Source: Plasmopara viticola (Eukaryota > Oomycota > Peronosporomycetes > Peronosporales > Peronosporaceae). Taken from it: 60,341 nucleotides of DNA. The stretch lies in contig MBPM02000218.1 of the NCBI GenBank assembly GCA_001695595.3, positions 1 to 60,341 of the forward strand, in the 5' to 3' direction. Below are positions 40,941 to 52,695 of this stretch, piece by piece. The stretch's first letter is position 1; each line of letters begins with the position of its first letter. The position numbers and the translations under genes are program-made. The notes below the pieces were generated by a model. That model worked only from the letters and a program-made list of their open reading frames with translations. It searched no databases and had not been told where the DNA came from.

Positions 40941-41198
40941 ATGGATAGTACATATCTATCCGATACCGATGATACTGGTTATGTTGAAGATGCCGAACAA
41001 CAGGAACCGGTAGATACCGAAATACCGAGTGATTTATATGAGTACTCGAAAATAGAAAAGCATTCAGCATCTGACATAATACAGCTCTGTAAAGAAATTG
41101 ATTTAATTAGTGCAAGTATCAACAAGTGTCAGTTTATAAAGGAAAAGCACACTAATGCGGGAAAACAAGTATTTTGTCGTATCCGTCATAATATTTGA
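40941..41198 (+). CDS. 85-aa acidic protein, unknown, copy B
   Basis: This is the counterpart of 19327-19584, with two residue changes (I to S near residue 3 and H to Q near residue 76). It overlaps the end of the 129-aa gene by 47 bases. Function is unknown. Confidence 0.45.
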   Translation: MDSTYLSDTDDTGYVEDAEQQEPVDTEIPSDLYEYSKIEKHSASDIIQLCKEIDLISASINKCQFIKEKHTNAGKQVFCRIRHNI

Positions 41199-41541
41199 AC
41201 ACAACTCCATCAACTTTATTATTTCGGATGTTCTCAATGATCGCTTTACGCAACATACGATTATGTCCAGTATCAATGCATCATTGTTTGTATCTGGCAT
41301 TCAGTATTGTTAGTGGAATTTCGAGATAATCTCCTTTGCTAACAAATCCATCTTTGAGTAAACCTTCTCTATCTTTTGTGAAGATCTCTTCTTTGAAGTA
41401 TTTTGAAATGGATGATTCAACCTTTTTTTGAGCCAATTCAGAACGCAAAAACTCCAATTCTTTCACTATCACATCGATTCTATCATCTTTTGGAGCAACT
41501 TCATCCACTTCAGGTCCTCTGTATCGTCTGATTCTATTCAT
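41152..41541 (-). pseudogene. 129-aa PLV protein, copy B, nonsense mutation
   Basis: The frame is the same as 19538-19927, but the tryptophan codon TGG of the KQWC motif is TGA here (41279-41281), so only 86 residues are made. The downstream part is still in frame and alignable. This single G-to-A change on the coding strand is better explained by mutation than by a typical long-read indel. Confidence 0.7.
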
Positions 41542-41553
41542 AATGACTCTATA

Positions 41554-41940
41554 TTAACGAAGTGAAACTTCTGTATTCAAATCGTAAAAATGTCTCAATA
41601 AATCAGGTCGATTGTGTTGTTTGCTATACAGATACAACAGACTCCATAAACCACAATAATTATCATAGGTCTCTTGAAACTGTTTATTATTACATTCCAT
41701 ATCACCCAGAATTCTTGGAGGCCCTAAACCCATCGAATCAAAGTATTCATTGTTGCACACACAAACCCAATGGCCTACACCTGAGTCTAATCGAAGTAAT
41801 ATAATATAGCTTCCATTCCCTAGGGGGCCTCTGATTTTTCTAAAATCTATTATCCCATCAACATGAACATTCAGCTGATTTGCGAGCTCTTGTAGTTCAT
41901 TAGCCGTCGATTCACCCAATTTATTTAATTTAAAAATCAT
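41554..41940 (-). CDS. Adenain-like cysteine maturation protease, copy B
   Basis: This is open, 128 residues, with the same catalytic set as the copy A gene (H57, D68, Q87, C96). One residue differs (G to E at residue 90, between Q87 and C96). It is transcribed divergently from the copy C capsid fragment. Confidence 0.8.
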   Translation of the reverse strand: MIFKLNKLGESTANELQELANQLNVHVDGIIDFRKIRGPLGNGSYIILLRLDSGVGHWVCVCNNEYFDSMGLGPPRILGDMECNNKQFQETYDNYCGLWSLLYLYSKQHNRPDLLRHFYDLNTEVSLR

Positions 41941-42000
41941 TATGTAATGCTTATATATAGCTAATCATAATATAACAGGCATTAACCTTCAATTTTAATA
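41941..42000. promoter_or_regulatory. Divergent promoter region protease/capsid, before copy C
   Basis: This is identical to 20327-20386 as far as I can see, including TTATATATAG and ATAATATAACAG. Confidence 0.5.
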
Positions 42001-42973
42001 ATGAGTGATAGCACCCAATTAGCAGATTCGTTTTTAATCGATTCAACAACTAATCCGGATCCAGTTGTCAGTGTCAGCAAAGACAAGCGTGTTGTAAATG
42101 TCGTTGATGACAACAACGGTTCGTATCAATCGGGAACTGTCATCATTAATGCGACTTCACAACTAAATGGCTCTACTGGGTATGGCAGTCTTCGAAATGC
42201 ATATGTAGTCGTACCTTATGTAGTAACGGTTAAAAATACGTCTGCCTCAGCTCTTAATGGTACTCTAAATCGTTTTGCGGTAGGATTAAAGGCTGGTGTA
42301 TGGAACATTTTAGATAAATTAGCGGTTGAAATCAACGGTAAAAGTGTCATTACCAGCAATGACTATAAAAATTATTGGAACAATTTACGTGCTCAAACTG
42401 AATGGTGTGATGATGATTTATTGAAGAACGGTGCAGATTGCTATCTTGCTCCAGATGATGTAGTTAGTCTAAATTTCCCACAAAGTAGTAGCAATCCTAC
42501 CGCTTCAACACAAGGAGATGGTTTTGTGAATAATTCAGTTAATGCTGCCACAACTGTAGCTACTGGTTTAATTCCAGAAACAACTCCAGCTCTTAATAAC
42601 GGACTAATCCAGCGTCTAATTTGGAATCCACAACAAATTGGTACCTCTGATGCCACTAGAGCAACGATTACAGCAACAAACCCTCTTGGTTGGCCGACAA
42701 CGCGAAGTGGTGCAATTCTTTCTAAAATTCAACAACAAGGTACTGGTGGATACGTAGCTGGCGTTACTACCGCAGGAGGTGTTGCTGGTACGTGGTATTA
42801 TATGCTAAAGCTTCGTTTAGTTGATCTCCATCCAATCTTTAAGGAATTGGATCTTGTTGCGAACCCTCAAATCAAATTAACGATGACGTTCAATACCGGC
42901 TTTGTTGATATCACAACTGCAACTGGTGATTTAATGAGCTTATCCTCTCTCTCCCTAAACGGTTGCTCGACGG
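42001..42973 (+). pseudogene. PLV major capsid protein, copy C, truncated
   Basis: The first 324 codons are open and nearly identical to copy B. Similarity stops after GGTTGCTCGACGG at 42973. The frame runs on by chance to 43239 through transporter sequence in the wrong frame, giving a meaningless 88-residue tail. The cut is inside a gene and not at a viral end, so it is a rearrangement breakpoint or the end of a broken concatemer. The start and promoter are intact. Confidence 0.85.
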
Positions 42974-43456
42974 CTAAAACCCTTTTTTTCGCTGTTTTTT
43001 TCCTCCTTTATTTACCTATCGTGCTTCCCCGGCATCGTCTCGATCACTCCAACTGTAACCCTAAATTTGGGCGACTGGTATCCCATTGTGCTAGTCGGGT
43101 GCTTAAATCTGGGCGACTTCGTGGGAAAGAACCTGCCTGCGTATGGGTTGTATTTCGACGTGTCGAATCTGCACCTCGCTTGGCCATTCCAGCTCTCCTT
43201 TCTCCTGTTTTTCATGGGAGCGCTTGTGCATCCTTTTGACGATATTGCGATCATCGTGGCGGGATTTTTGCTAGGGTTAATTACAGGATACGTAGCTACA
43301 TCGAGCATCATTCTTGCCCCGAACATGTGCTCTGAGTACCAAAGAGAAGTTGCCGGTATGATAGGTGGACTGAGTTCTATCATAGGACTCTACGCAGGAT
43401 CATACAACGGCCTTGTACTGGAGGCGATTGTTCGGTACTGGATGGGAAGCATTTAG
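42974..43456 (+). pseudogene. Equilibrative nucleoside transporter (ENT/SLC29), 5'-truncated
   Basis: Reading from the junction at 42974 in the frame that ends at 43456 gives about 160 residues of an ENT C-terminus. It begins with a hydrophobic helix ending in SCFPGIVSITP. NLGDFVGKNLPA follows, the counterpart of the FDWxGR block of ENTs, then further membrane helices with GYVATSSIILAP and REVAGMIGGLSSIIGLYAG, as in the last three helices of the family. Similarity reaches right up to the junction, so the gene was cut by the array. The frame is one base off from the capsid frame, so no fusion protein is made. ENTs move nucleosides across membranes; this piece lacks the first half and cannot work alone. 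Confidence 0.82.
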
Positions 43457-46330
43457 CGGGCAGATACTGAGCTAGAGCTTGAAAATTGTTGTAAGAATTA
43501 CGTATCCGTTTATGGCCTCCCAATTAATACATTGCTTATCCCATAAAACGGTCCATGTGAACTTGAGTGTATATTTTTTAGTTCCTCATCAAGTCCGAAC
43601 CCATATCAGCGCCAGCCTATTGCAGACACATCACCCGCGCTTACCAAAAAAATAAATTGTCAGTGTTTGTGCCGACGATTGCGCCTAACGACGTAATCGG
43701 TCTTGTATAGGTCCAATTGTCTAAGCACAAGTTTGCCCATTGCATTGGAGTCACGTATGTGTGAAAAAATGCTTGTTCAATTGCCAGGTGTAAACTCTTT
43801 CAAAAAGTTTATCCTATAAAACAAGATGTCGATGGGTACCTCTTCTGCATCGAGCACCTCCGGACTTGTGCCTGTTGCTGTATATTTCTGCAGAACGTCA
43901 GCTGCAGCACATTTTTTAATTCTACAAACGCCGATTTTATCATGACGTACTTCATCGATTTGAACAGAAAATCGGTTCAAACTTTTTTTGAACAACTAAT
44001 CGCACAAACAGCTGCATCCTTCACAACTTGCGAAAAGAATGTTTTGAAAGAACAGTATTACCACCGTGAAGACAACTACTTCTTTGCTGTGGTGCAAGAC
44101 ATAAGTCAAAACATTAAGGCTAGACGTGTTCACACCTAAAATATGACGGCTTGAGCAGGAAGTGATTGCGAGTGATAACTTTTTCAAAAGGGTTCCAGAC
44201 AATTTTGAAATAAGATGCAAGCATTTGAACGCATAAGCAATTTAATCGCCGTCGTAATGCTTCCCTCTTTCAATATAACCTGAAACGAGACGCAAGCGAT
44301 AGTATCGATTATATGCCACTAGCTCCGCCAGTAGATCTAGAGGAAATTACATTTGTACATCTCTGCACCTTCAAACTTGATTCTTTTACAAACGACCAAA
44401 GTGTATAAGAAAACAACGAATGTGTCCGAGTATTATTATTCCATTTGCAACTCGTTCAGTTCCTTTAAATCGGGTCAAAATGATGCCAATTTTCTGTCAA
44501 GGCCAAACAAAGCAAAAAGCAACCACGCGTCCTATGTTCTTGATATGGCAGCGAGGACATGCAAATGTTTGCTGCAACATTTCGAGGCAATTCGCGTACA
44601 ATGCGATGAGGGAATGTACCGAAATTGGTCTGGATGACGTGTATCAACTTCATTAATTTGGTTTGTCAAAAAGTGCAAGCTAAACTTGCTCCGATACTAG
44701 TACTCGAAAACTGAGATATCGGCAGCATATTTGCTGCTGCCACCAGTTTAAGAAATGTCTTGGTCTCTGCACAATAATCACCCGCTTGTATCCAATTCTT
44801 CACAATCATAGCATTCGCAAGTAAGGGTAAGTGCCTATTTTATGGCTTTTCAGGCTGATTTTTGTTATAAAAATCAAAGCTGTCGTCAGACACCGACGAC
44901 AAAATCCATATTATTCCATGGGCAAATATTATCGACGTCAGTAGCTAGTCCTTGACATCTCACAAAATATGTCTCGCAGCCCTTGAAATATACGTATGGC
45001 ATTAAAGCAAATATTCTTCGCACTTTGGAATTTAAGGCCACCAACCATAGAAGGCTTTTGTTAAACCTCTGCGCACAATTCGCGATGTCGTAATTCTTCA
45101 CCTCACCCGCAGTTCATGTTGAGGTAAAAATATGCAAATAGGTAGTAAAATTCGCCATGACATGAAGAAAAAGTTCACGTTTGCAAGATAATAGGGTTGG
45201 TGCCCGCATACTTCAGCTATTCGAGATGTACACGCACTGATTTATGCTATTTGACTCATTAGATCCTTTGCTCTCCACCCGATCGTGAAGATAAGCTATT
45301 ACCAACGCCTTCTTGTGTCACCATATCCCCGACCATTCTTGATAAATTCAATCGTGAGAAATCAGGCCGCAAAAGTGGACCCAAATGTTGTAAAGTGTGA
45401 GCAACTCGACGTTTCGAGCAAGCTGCTTTGGCAATGCATGTCCGTAATACCCGACGAGCACGGTGCGGTATGAAAATCGAAGTGACGAATGAGCTGAGGA
45501 AATTAAAGATCGGGTACCTGAGAGTAAATGCGTTCTTCATACCTTGTGTTGGCAGCGACTTCGTCGACGCAAAAGAGCAGCACGTCTGAAACCTTACGCC
45601 TTCTTTGTACGTCAAGCGATGTTTCAGCCGAAATTTGAACCTGGAGGTGAAGAACAAAAAAGTCTCTAGCATTCCAAAATAATGGATGGAGATATGTGCT
45701 CCAACAGGGCCAAAAGCTGCAACTTTCAATTATCCGCGTCAACCGCTGAGTTTTTACCACCAAACTGTACATTTGGTGCACTTTACGCATATTATTCATT
45801 CAGCGGCTAGCCATGTAGTAAATCAAGTGCCATATACTTTCGCTATGCAGCAAATCCAAAAGCCATCCTTAATTTTCCACGGGTACTTGGCAAAATTAAA
45901 TTGTCTGGGAAAGGAAAGGTAGCGCTGGTAGCGAGAGTCGAAAGTGACGTTGTGTTAGAACACTGCAATGTGGCAGGATCCCACACCTTCAAAAAAAGTA
46001 GAAGACTCCCCAGCATTTGCGTTACCTGTAATGATGAGCGGAGTTGCTTTGACGAAGTAACTAAAGACATACAATTAGCCAAGAAAAGTAACGATAGCTT
46101 AGCAGCGGCATATCACGTACCCGATCGAACCAGCGAATCGAAAAATGTGACACCAGGAATAATTGATGAGTCGCACGAGCTTAAACCAATATTTTTCCAA
46201 GCAATTTCAATAGCACGTTCTGTCTGACAAACACAAAAGTAGTGTGTGTGGTGCATCTATTATGATAAGCATAACCGGTCAGGGCATACCTGTCCGATGT
46301 CCAAAAGAGTGCGGACTAAAAGATGAATCT
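43457..46330. other. Host flank without recognised gene
   Basis: Only short ORFs are present, none of a family I can name; examples are 43942-44139 (+) and 44353-44637 (+). Overlapping minus-strand ORFs at 45259-45799 and 45843-46082 could be 3' exons of the RMC1-like gene, but I could not match them to that family. Confidence 0.4.
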
Positions 46331-46389
46331 CCTTCAAACGAAAGTACATATCCAGACCCACTTGCAGTAAGGCCGGATAGATTTCCCTT

Positions 46390-48277
46390 TACGAACCATC
46401 ACGTCGGCAAGCTCCACAGAATCTGCAAGCACATGGTAGTGCAAGAACTGGTAGAGCTTTGTCGGCTCATCTAAAACTATAAAACACTCCGCGAGCGCCA
46501 CATATCTAATACGACACCCATCTTTTGGCACAAGCACAGAGCATCGAAACTCTCACGTCGCACTTACGTGATAATGTCTACTGGCACCTCCTTTTCCCGT
46601 AGATTCTTGATATACTCGATCAGGCAGACGCTCAAATCACATTCTTTTACGACCTAAAGCAAGACGAAACACATTCCTATCGAATCGAACATAAAACTTT
46701 TCGCACGAGCAAACGCACATTCGCGTCTTGAAGCATGTCCCTCCATATATGGTCGTAAAATTCTGTTTGCTGAATTCGAAGGAGGCTTGTCGCGTTGCAA
46801 GCTCGTAGTTTTGTGTTTGTTCGCCCTAAATCAATATCATTTCTAAGCATAGACTCCGATCCACTCACAGCTTTATTCCTTTCACCGTCCTAAAGACGAA
46901 AGCACATAAAAGTAAGACCAAACGTAGCAAGAAGATGCTGCAAACATACGAGCAACAATATCTTGTTACGTCGCTCATTGCTGTCTATAGTTTTAGTTGT
47001 ACTCAGTTGTCGCACAATTGTAGAAAGAGATGTTTGGTGTTCCAAAACGTAGCCTCGCACAAGCTTTAATACCAACAGCTTTGCTGTCTCATCATCGCCT
47101 CGACGTAGAAGAAATGGTATGATGTCGGGGTGATGCTCGCAGGTTTTGCAGATCTCGACCAAATTCAGCTGCAGCTTTCGTATTTCCACCTGTTTACTTT
47201 CATTAACTGGATATGATTGTTGTACGAGATTGGGGTCGTAAAATCGCCAACGGGTAAAACTTGGTGCAGCGATCTCATACTTTTGTCCTGGGGGCCGAAA
47301 TGAGATTGGTAATGGTGCCGAGAAAGGATCGTTGCTATTTCTGTCGCATTTGATATCAAAGAAGAAGCTGACCTTAAACTCTATACAGTGACAGACGAGT
47401 AAATTGTCCACGACTGAATACTCCAATGCCATTCCTGGTGGCAGCATAACGTTTAATGAGCGCACACACGCCACCTTCGTACGTTCCACTAGATACAACA
47501 GCAGCTTCCTCGATCGAGTGTCACTATACACGACGTACATATCCCCATATAAAGTGACAAGGTGAAGATCGGACTTGCTTACCGATTTGGCGAACATAAG
47601 CGCGGGAAGTTTTTCCGCTACCGATCCATGCAGCAAGAAAGGTACGACCTCATTAGCTCTCGATCCAGAGCTGACGAGCAGAACTCCATGGTTTGCGGCG
47701 TACCAGAAATCATGAACAAAAAGTCCAAACGTTCTGTTCAAAGTGCAACTGCGCCGTTTCTGGCTGACGCAATATTGTTCCAGCCCCAGCTTTGTAACAA
47801 GATATAAAGTTGCGAGCCCTTTGTCTTGCCTGAGCGTGAGCTCCAAATCACTCCGCCGTGTAAGATTCGATTGCCGACATTAGACCTACACAAAATCCAA
47901 TGGGACACGCGAGTCGCGCAATGCAGAACCTGCACCTCAATATCGCTGCGCTGTATGGCGAGATAATGACCGTCGACTGACAATTGTAGTAAAATAATGG
48001 GTGGCATGCTTTTCGTCTGCACTGGACCCTGATGTTTGCCGCAAGTATCGGCTTCACTAAAGTCGAAGAGAACAGTTGCGTTTTCGGGCGGAGAGAAGGT
48101 GGCCGTCGCGGCGGTCATTGAGTCGAGCGATGCATCTAACGGAAGCGTCTGCAGCTTCAGCGTACATGGGGACAAAAGCAACACAGCCTGGTGCACTGCA
48201 TCATACCAGGCATGATAGCGTTCGCTCACGTAGGCAACGCCCCCGCGCGCGCTCAGATATAAATGGCCGTCGCTCAT
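46390..48277 (-). CDS. RMC1: RMC1/Mic1-like protein (regulator of MON1-CCZ1), several exons
   Basis: The N-terminal part from 48277 is a beta-rich propeller-like region. After a frame change near 47830-47850 it continues through LATLYLVTKLGLEQY, DLHLVTLYGDMYVVY, SVVDNLLVCHCIE and FFFDIKC, which follow the order of human RMC1/C18orf8. Later exons encode QTEFYDHIWRDML (about 46750), LIEYIKNLREKEVPVDIIT followed by GTAAGT (about 46570-46640), and TKLYQFLHYHVLADS (about 46400-46450), the Mic1 domain signature. Short introns with TTTAG acceptors separate them. The protein acts with MON1-CCZ1 in Rab7 activation on late endosomes. The frame change within the first exon has no intron-like sequence and is either an assembly indel or true damage. 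The 3' end is not resolved. Confidence 0.68.
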
Positions 48278-48522
48278 CAGGAATCAATGTACATGTTTTC
48301 CGGTACAAAACGCGCGAAAATTTTAACCGTAAATCTGAATAAAAGATTCCAAAATTTGCCAAAACCAAAGGACGTGAAGCGCTTTTCTTCTGTTTGTCTT
48401 CATTTTGTGGTCCGCAGACATGTCCGTCTTCGGGCGATGAAAGAAATAAGGAGCGCCAAGGCTATGAAAGACCCAAGTTTATCACGTTGTTGTCTGAATG
48501 TAATGCATCGTCCAGAAACTAG

Positions 48523-48834
48523 GACGTTGTTAGACTTGTTATCAAACTCACTGGTCATACGAAGGAGCTTATCCGTAAGAAGAGGAAAGTCCGTAACAAT
48601 TTTTCGGAGCCGAAACCCAGCCTGAAATGTCCTCATCTATTATGTCAACAAAGCGGGATTACAGGAAGGAGAAACGACAACAACCTTTGGTATACAGCAC
48701 AGGTGGACGCAATGGCCAAAATCACCAATGCAGGGGGCGATGGGCTCACACCGCCGAATACCGACGCAAGTCGTCTTATCTTGAGAGGTCCTCTAACTCT
48801 CCCGACAACAGGTCCGGCGAGAAAGGAAGGGTAA
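48523..48834 (+). CDS. Possible exon, unidentified, divergent from RMC1-like gene
   Basis: This frame of about 103 codons without a start of its own has coding-like composition: a basic helix (KELIRKKRKVRNN), then DNNLWYTAQVDAMAKI and a Pro/Thr-rich end. An upstream frame (48263-48625) could supply earlier exons. I recognise no family. Confidence 0.25.
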   Translation, partial: DVVRLVIKLTGHTKELIRKKRKVRNNFSEPKPSLKCPHLLCQQSGITGRRNDNNLWYTAQVDAMAKITNAGGDGLTPPNTDASRLILRGPLTLPTTGPARKEG

Positions 48835-49700
48835 ATCGACATGGGAACTTTCTGAACTATTCAGGCCATGGTACGCTCATCTACTGTAGCTACTTTTGCG
48901 TAGCTTGCGCGAGAAAAAATTAGATCTGATTAGAGTCATTAGTTCGGCACGACCGTACGGCGGCGATGCCATGCTTCAAATTTTGTATCCGAATTTGATT
49001 TCAGATCCACTCAACGTCGTGAGAGCCTATTTTAGTACCCCGTCTCTCCGCACCACGGCCCAAATAAAATACCTATCGTAGAGCCTTGTGAGCCCTCACC
49101 GGACATTGAACAAAGTACTTAACGTCTGCGAGAGTACAATTTTTTCGTTTTATACATCGGAAATACATCCGAAATAATTTGGCTTCAGGATATAACCGTG
49201 TCAAGTCTCTGTGCGCGGGAATGGAGTCACTCTCACCATGCAGTCATAAATTGCGGCTTAATTAAGAAGCGCACGTAATCCCGATTCGAAATTACGGTGG
49301 CCTTTGTCGAAGCCTGACAAATAGCCCCCACAACCTTTAAAAGCAATTCACCGCAGCAATTGACGGAAGCCCACGGTAGTCGAAAAAGTTCTTCTGCTTC
49401 ACTACGCACTTCACATGAAAGCGCCGCTGACCGATGTAGTCAAGGAGCGCCAGAGAGAGCCGCTTGTTGCGACTTCTTTACGAGAAGCAGCAAATAAACG
49501 AACGCGCTTGAGATAGAAAGTAATTTAATTGCTACCAGTGCTTGAAACCAGTCCGTGGCTTCTTCGAGGCGACACGGACCCTTAAGGTCCTTTAGGAAAT
49601 GTAAGTTTCTTTGGCCCCGTCACCCATCGATTCTGAAGCCAGATTGACCGCCGTTCGTTATAAGAGCTGGTTAGAACACCCTTGAGGTGCTCGCCACGGC
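48835..49700. other. Intergenic, nothing recognised
   Basis: No ORF of note or clear repeat is seen, apart from the repeat that begins at 49701. Confidence 0.4.
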
Positions 49701-49900
49701 CTAAAGACAGCTTGGTCTGTCTTCCTAAGCATGCGCAAACGTAACGGCGCTATACCTTAGTAGACAATAGTTCTTTTGAAGAGCTGAAGCGTCTCGCGGT
49801 CTCAGAACAGCTCGATCTGCCTTGCTAAGCATGCGCAGACGGGACAGAGACGTGACTATCTGAACAATGGTCCTATTAAAGAGCAGAAGCGTCGCACGAC
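49701..49900. repeat. 100-bp tandem repeat, two diverged units
   Basis: Units 49701-49800 and 49801-49900 are in exact 100-base register. Shared words include CTAAGCATGCGCA(A/G)AC at offset 24, an ACAATRGT block at offset 65-70 and AGAGC(T/A)GAAGCGTC near offset 83. Identity is moderate. A weaker third unit may lie at 49600-49700. It may be part of an LTR or a promoter-type minisatellite. Confidence 0.55.
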
Positions 49901-52437
49901 CTGGCGTGAGAGATTAAAAAGGCTCACTAAGCCCCACAATCTCTGAAATGAGGGGTGACTATGCACACTGCCAGCCGCCATATATACCTTAATAGCATGG
50001 TTAAGCGCAAAGGTAGCCTTTTGAATAAGGGCTGGGAGATCGGAAGTCCTAATGATTGCAAGCTACCCTGCGAAAAAAGCTGGGCGGATTGATATCGTTT
50101 TAGAAAGATTAATGGTGCTAGCCAATCCATGCCTTTCCAGGTCCGATAATACAATAAATCTTGTTTATGAATACAAATCTGCCCAACTATTCGTGATTTC
50201 TTATTTTCAACAATACTTTATTCTAAGAGACTGAGTAAATTGTCCCTGTGTTCATCCAAAATATGCTCATTTGTTTATGGGCAAATGGAATTGCAACCTT
50301 TGCCTCGCTAACTTCTCAGCCGATATTTGGCATAAGAATACTGGCCTCAAAGTAGAAACCTGACAGGAAAAAAAGATCTTCAATTCCTTACGTATCCAAG
50401 AAGCAATCCGGCTTCTCATGTTAGCGAAATCTTCTCTTCCCATTCTTTTAAAAAATTCAATACATGAGAGTCCAAACTCAACTTCGATAACCTACCGGGT
50501 CATAAATGCGACGCTTCAGCACACCTACTGCACAGTGATTTTTGGCAACTTACAAAGCAGCCGAGGAACTTAATGCTTGCAAAGTGTGTATGGGTAACGA
50601 CGCAAAAAGGTCGAACAATTGTGTGATCCGACGTCTGAAAATCACCGAAGCATTTGATAGCCCTTGTAGCATCATTAGCCACCCTTACACAAGTGAGAGA
50701 TGCTTCATTACCCGAAGTGTTGTTAAGCAAATTCTAATTGTGCAAGTATCGCTGCACAGAACAGCTTATTATAAGCATGAACTACTTACTGCTTTTTTAT
50801 TCCCTTCCGAACGTAAATTGTCGGTAATAAGTTCGGGCAATTCGACTCTAGCATCACGGTGAAGGCTCTACTGAGCTCGTATTGCTTTAGTGACAATGTT
50901 TAGCGCGGAAGTAATCGCGTGCTTATCCCCGTGTCCGGTTTAAGCATTGATAATAAATTACACCTGGGCATTTTCCTGACATCGGATACTTTAAATTTTT
51001 GGATTCTTCAGAATTACAAAATATGGGCTTATCGTAAGCTGCGTACGAATGGCATTCACTTGGAGTGAAGGGCTACAATGTGGATTATTCTTTCCAAAGC
51101 TTGTGTTTCTCTAGCCACGGCATGCCCAGGATCAAGTTATACTTGTCCATGGCAAGAATATGAGAGAAAAATTTTGCCTTAACGATCTTTCACTCAAGCG
51201 TTTTCCATACGATCGCCTTGCACATAAGAACACCTCTTACATCTCCTCGCAAAGCTCAAAGCCAGTGAGACTGAGATAGCTGACTGAGCACTAGACATCA
51301 TCGTAAGTCCAGCATAGTAATGCAAAGCCGCACTTGCCGCGATCGCTCTCAGAATTTTTGCTCGCCTTTATGCACTGCACGATCCGTAAAGACAATCGGG
51401 GAAAAAGAAACAAAAGCCAAGTCTACTTGCAAACGAGACGATCGAATTAGCCACGCTAGGATGAACTGCCAGATTATTACTTGATGGATTGAGTTTCCAG
51501 CACCGTAAAACATACGTAAGATCCGCTAGATACCAGCCTCTCCATTTCGAACGCGCTGTAGGGCTCGTTTCGCACTAATATTCGACCGGTAAACGCGAGT
51601 GATACAAATGTGACGACAACTTTTTTATGAGCACAGCCTAGATTGCTTAGTCATTTGCATACATTACGATGACAGGCTTTCTATATAAACCGAAACACCG
51701 TTGCACCGAAGCAGCTGCAATCTTGTGTTTCAGCATACTTAACGACACTTGAGCACGGGCCTTCTTCGAGCTCATTTTTGGCGTAAATGGACTAAATGTT
51801 CTGATGTGCATTTTTTTGTCCTGGGGATTTCGTGGAAATCCGCCTTGTAGACCATCCAATGGTTCCGTTTGTGTACCAGGCGGGAATAGATGCAGAGAAG
51901 GATGGCAAAGTGATAATTACGATGACTGGTGACTACATAGGGGAAGGCATGATCTTTGTTGACAAAAAATTCTTAACCAATTCGATCAGCTTTTAAATTA
52001 CTGCGGGGCAACCTTCCACACACGCGATACTACCGATCTCTTGTTTTTTTCAAAGATATTGCCATTGCTTTTCGCGCAGCTGGAAGAAGAACATAGCCTT
52101 CTCCTAAGGACTGATTGGGTCGTGTCTACAATAGCAAAAAAAGCTGAGCAGGCCTCTATACCAAAAACCTTTCAATGATAGACGTCTTGAGATATGTTAT
52201 GCAACTTTGCAAAGCGATTGATAAGATCCGAGTAAGATTCTAGATCCAGGCTTCGCAAAATAAAAAAAACTGTTCAATTCTCTATCGGCAACAATGCATC
52301 AAAGTTTCTTATTACGAGTCCCAAGCTTAAATATTGTGAGCCGGAAGATCGGTATGTTGCACCTCAAAGAAAGGTACTTTTCAACTTTATTGACTTAACT
52401 TAATAATCTTACATTGCTTGTTAGACCTTGTGTTTAG
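49901..52437. other. Intergenic, nothing recognised
   Basis: Short ORFs only, none recognised. Many stops on both strands suggest non-coding or old decayed DNA. Confidence 0.4.
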
Positions 52438-52695
52438 ATTTCACTATTGCCAATGCCTCCGATGTCGACAAGAGCCCAAGATACAGAAGCGGCTGATAGT
52501 CATCAAGCACTGACGAATAAGCTGATCCGCGCAGTGCACTTCCCCCCCGAAAACATAAAGTGCAAAACGACAGACCGTGCTTCTCATGATATACATGATT
52601 GGATCGCTCTTTACGGATGGATACAAGAAGTAAGTAAAGATCACCGGCTGACTTGATCATGACACAATTTGTTTTTGCTTCACACAGATGCCGGT
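52438..52695 (+). CDS. Possible small spliced gene fragment
   Basis: A frame opens after a TTGTGTTTAG acceptor-like site at 52437 and ends at a good donor, GAA|GTAAGT (about 52629). A 58-base intron would end at CACACAG, after which MPVF and a stop follow. The peptide has AVHFPPENIKCK and DWIALYGWIQE segments; I recognise no family. The intron signals are the main support. Confidence 0.25.

Noticed and set aside
42001..43239. A 412-aa capsid-transporter fusion protein
   Set aside because: The transporter homology is in a different frame (ending at 43456), so the tail of the 412-aa frame is chance translation.
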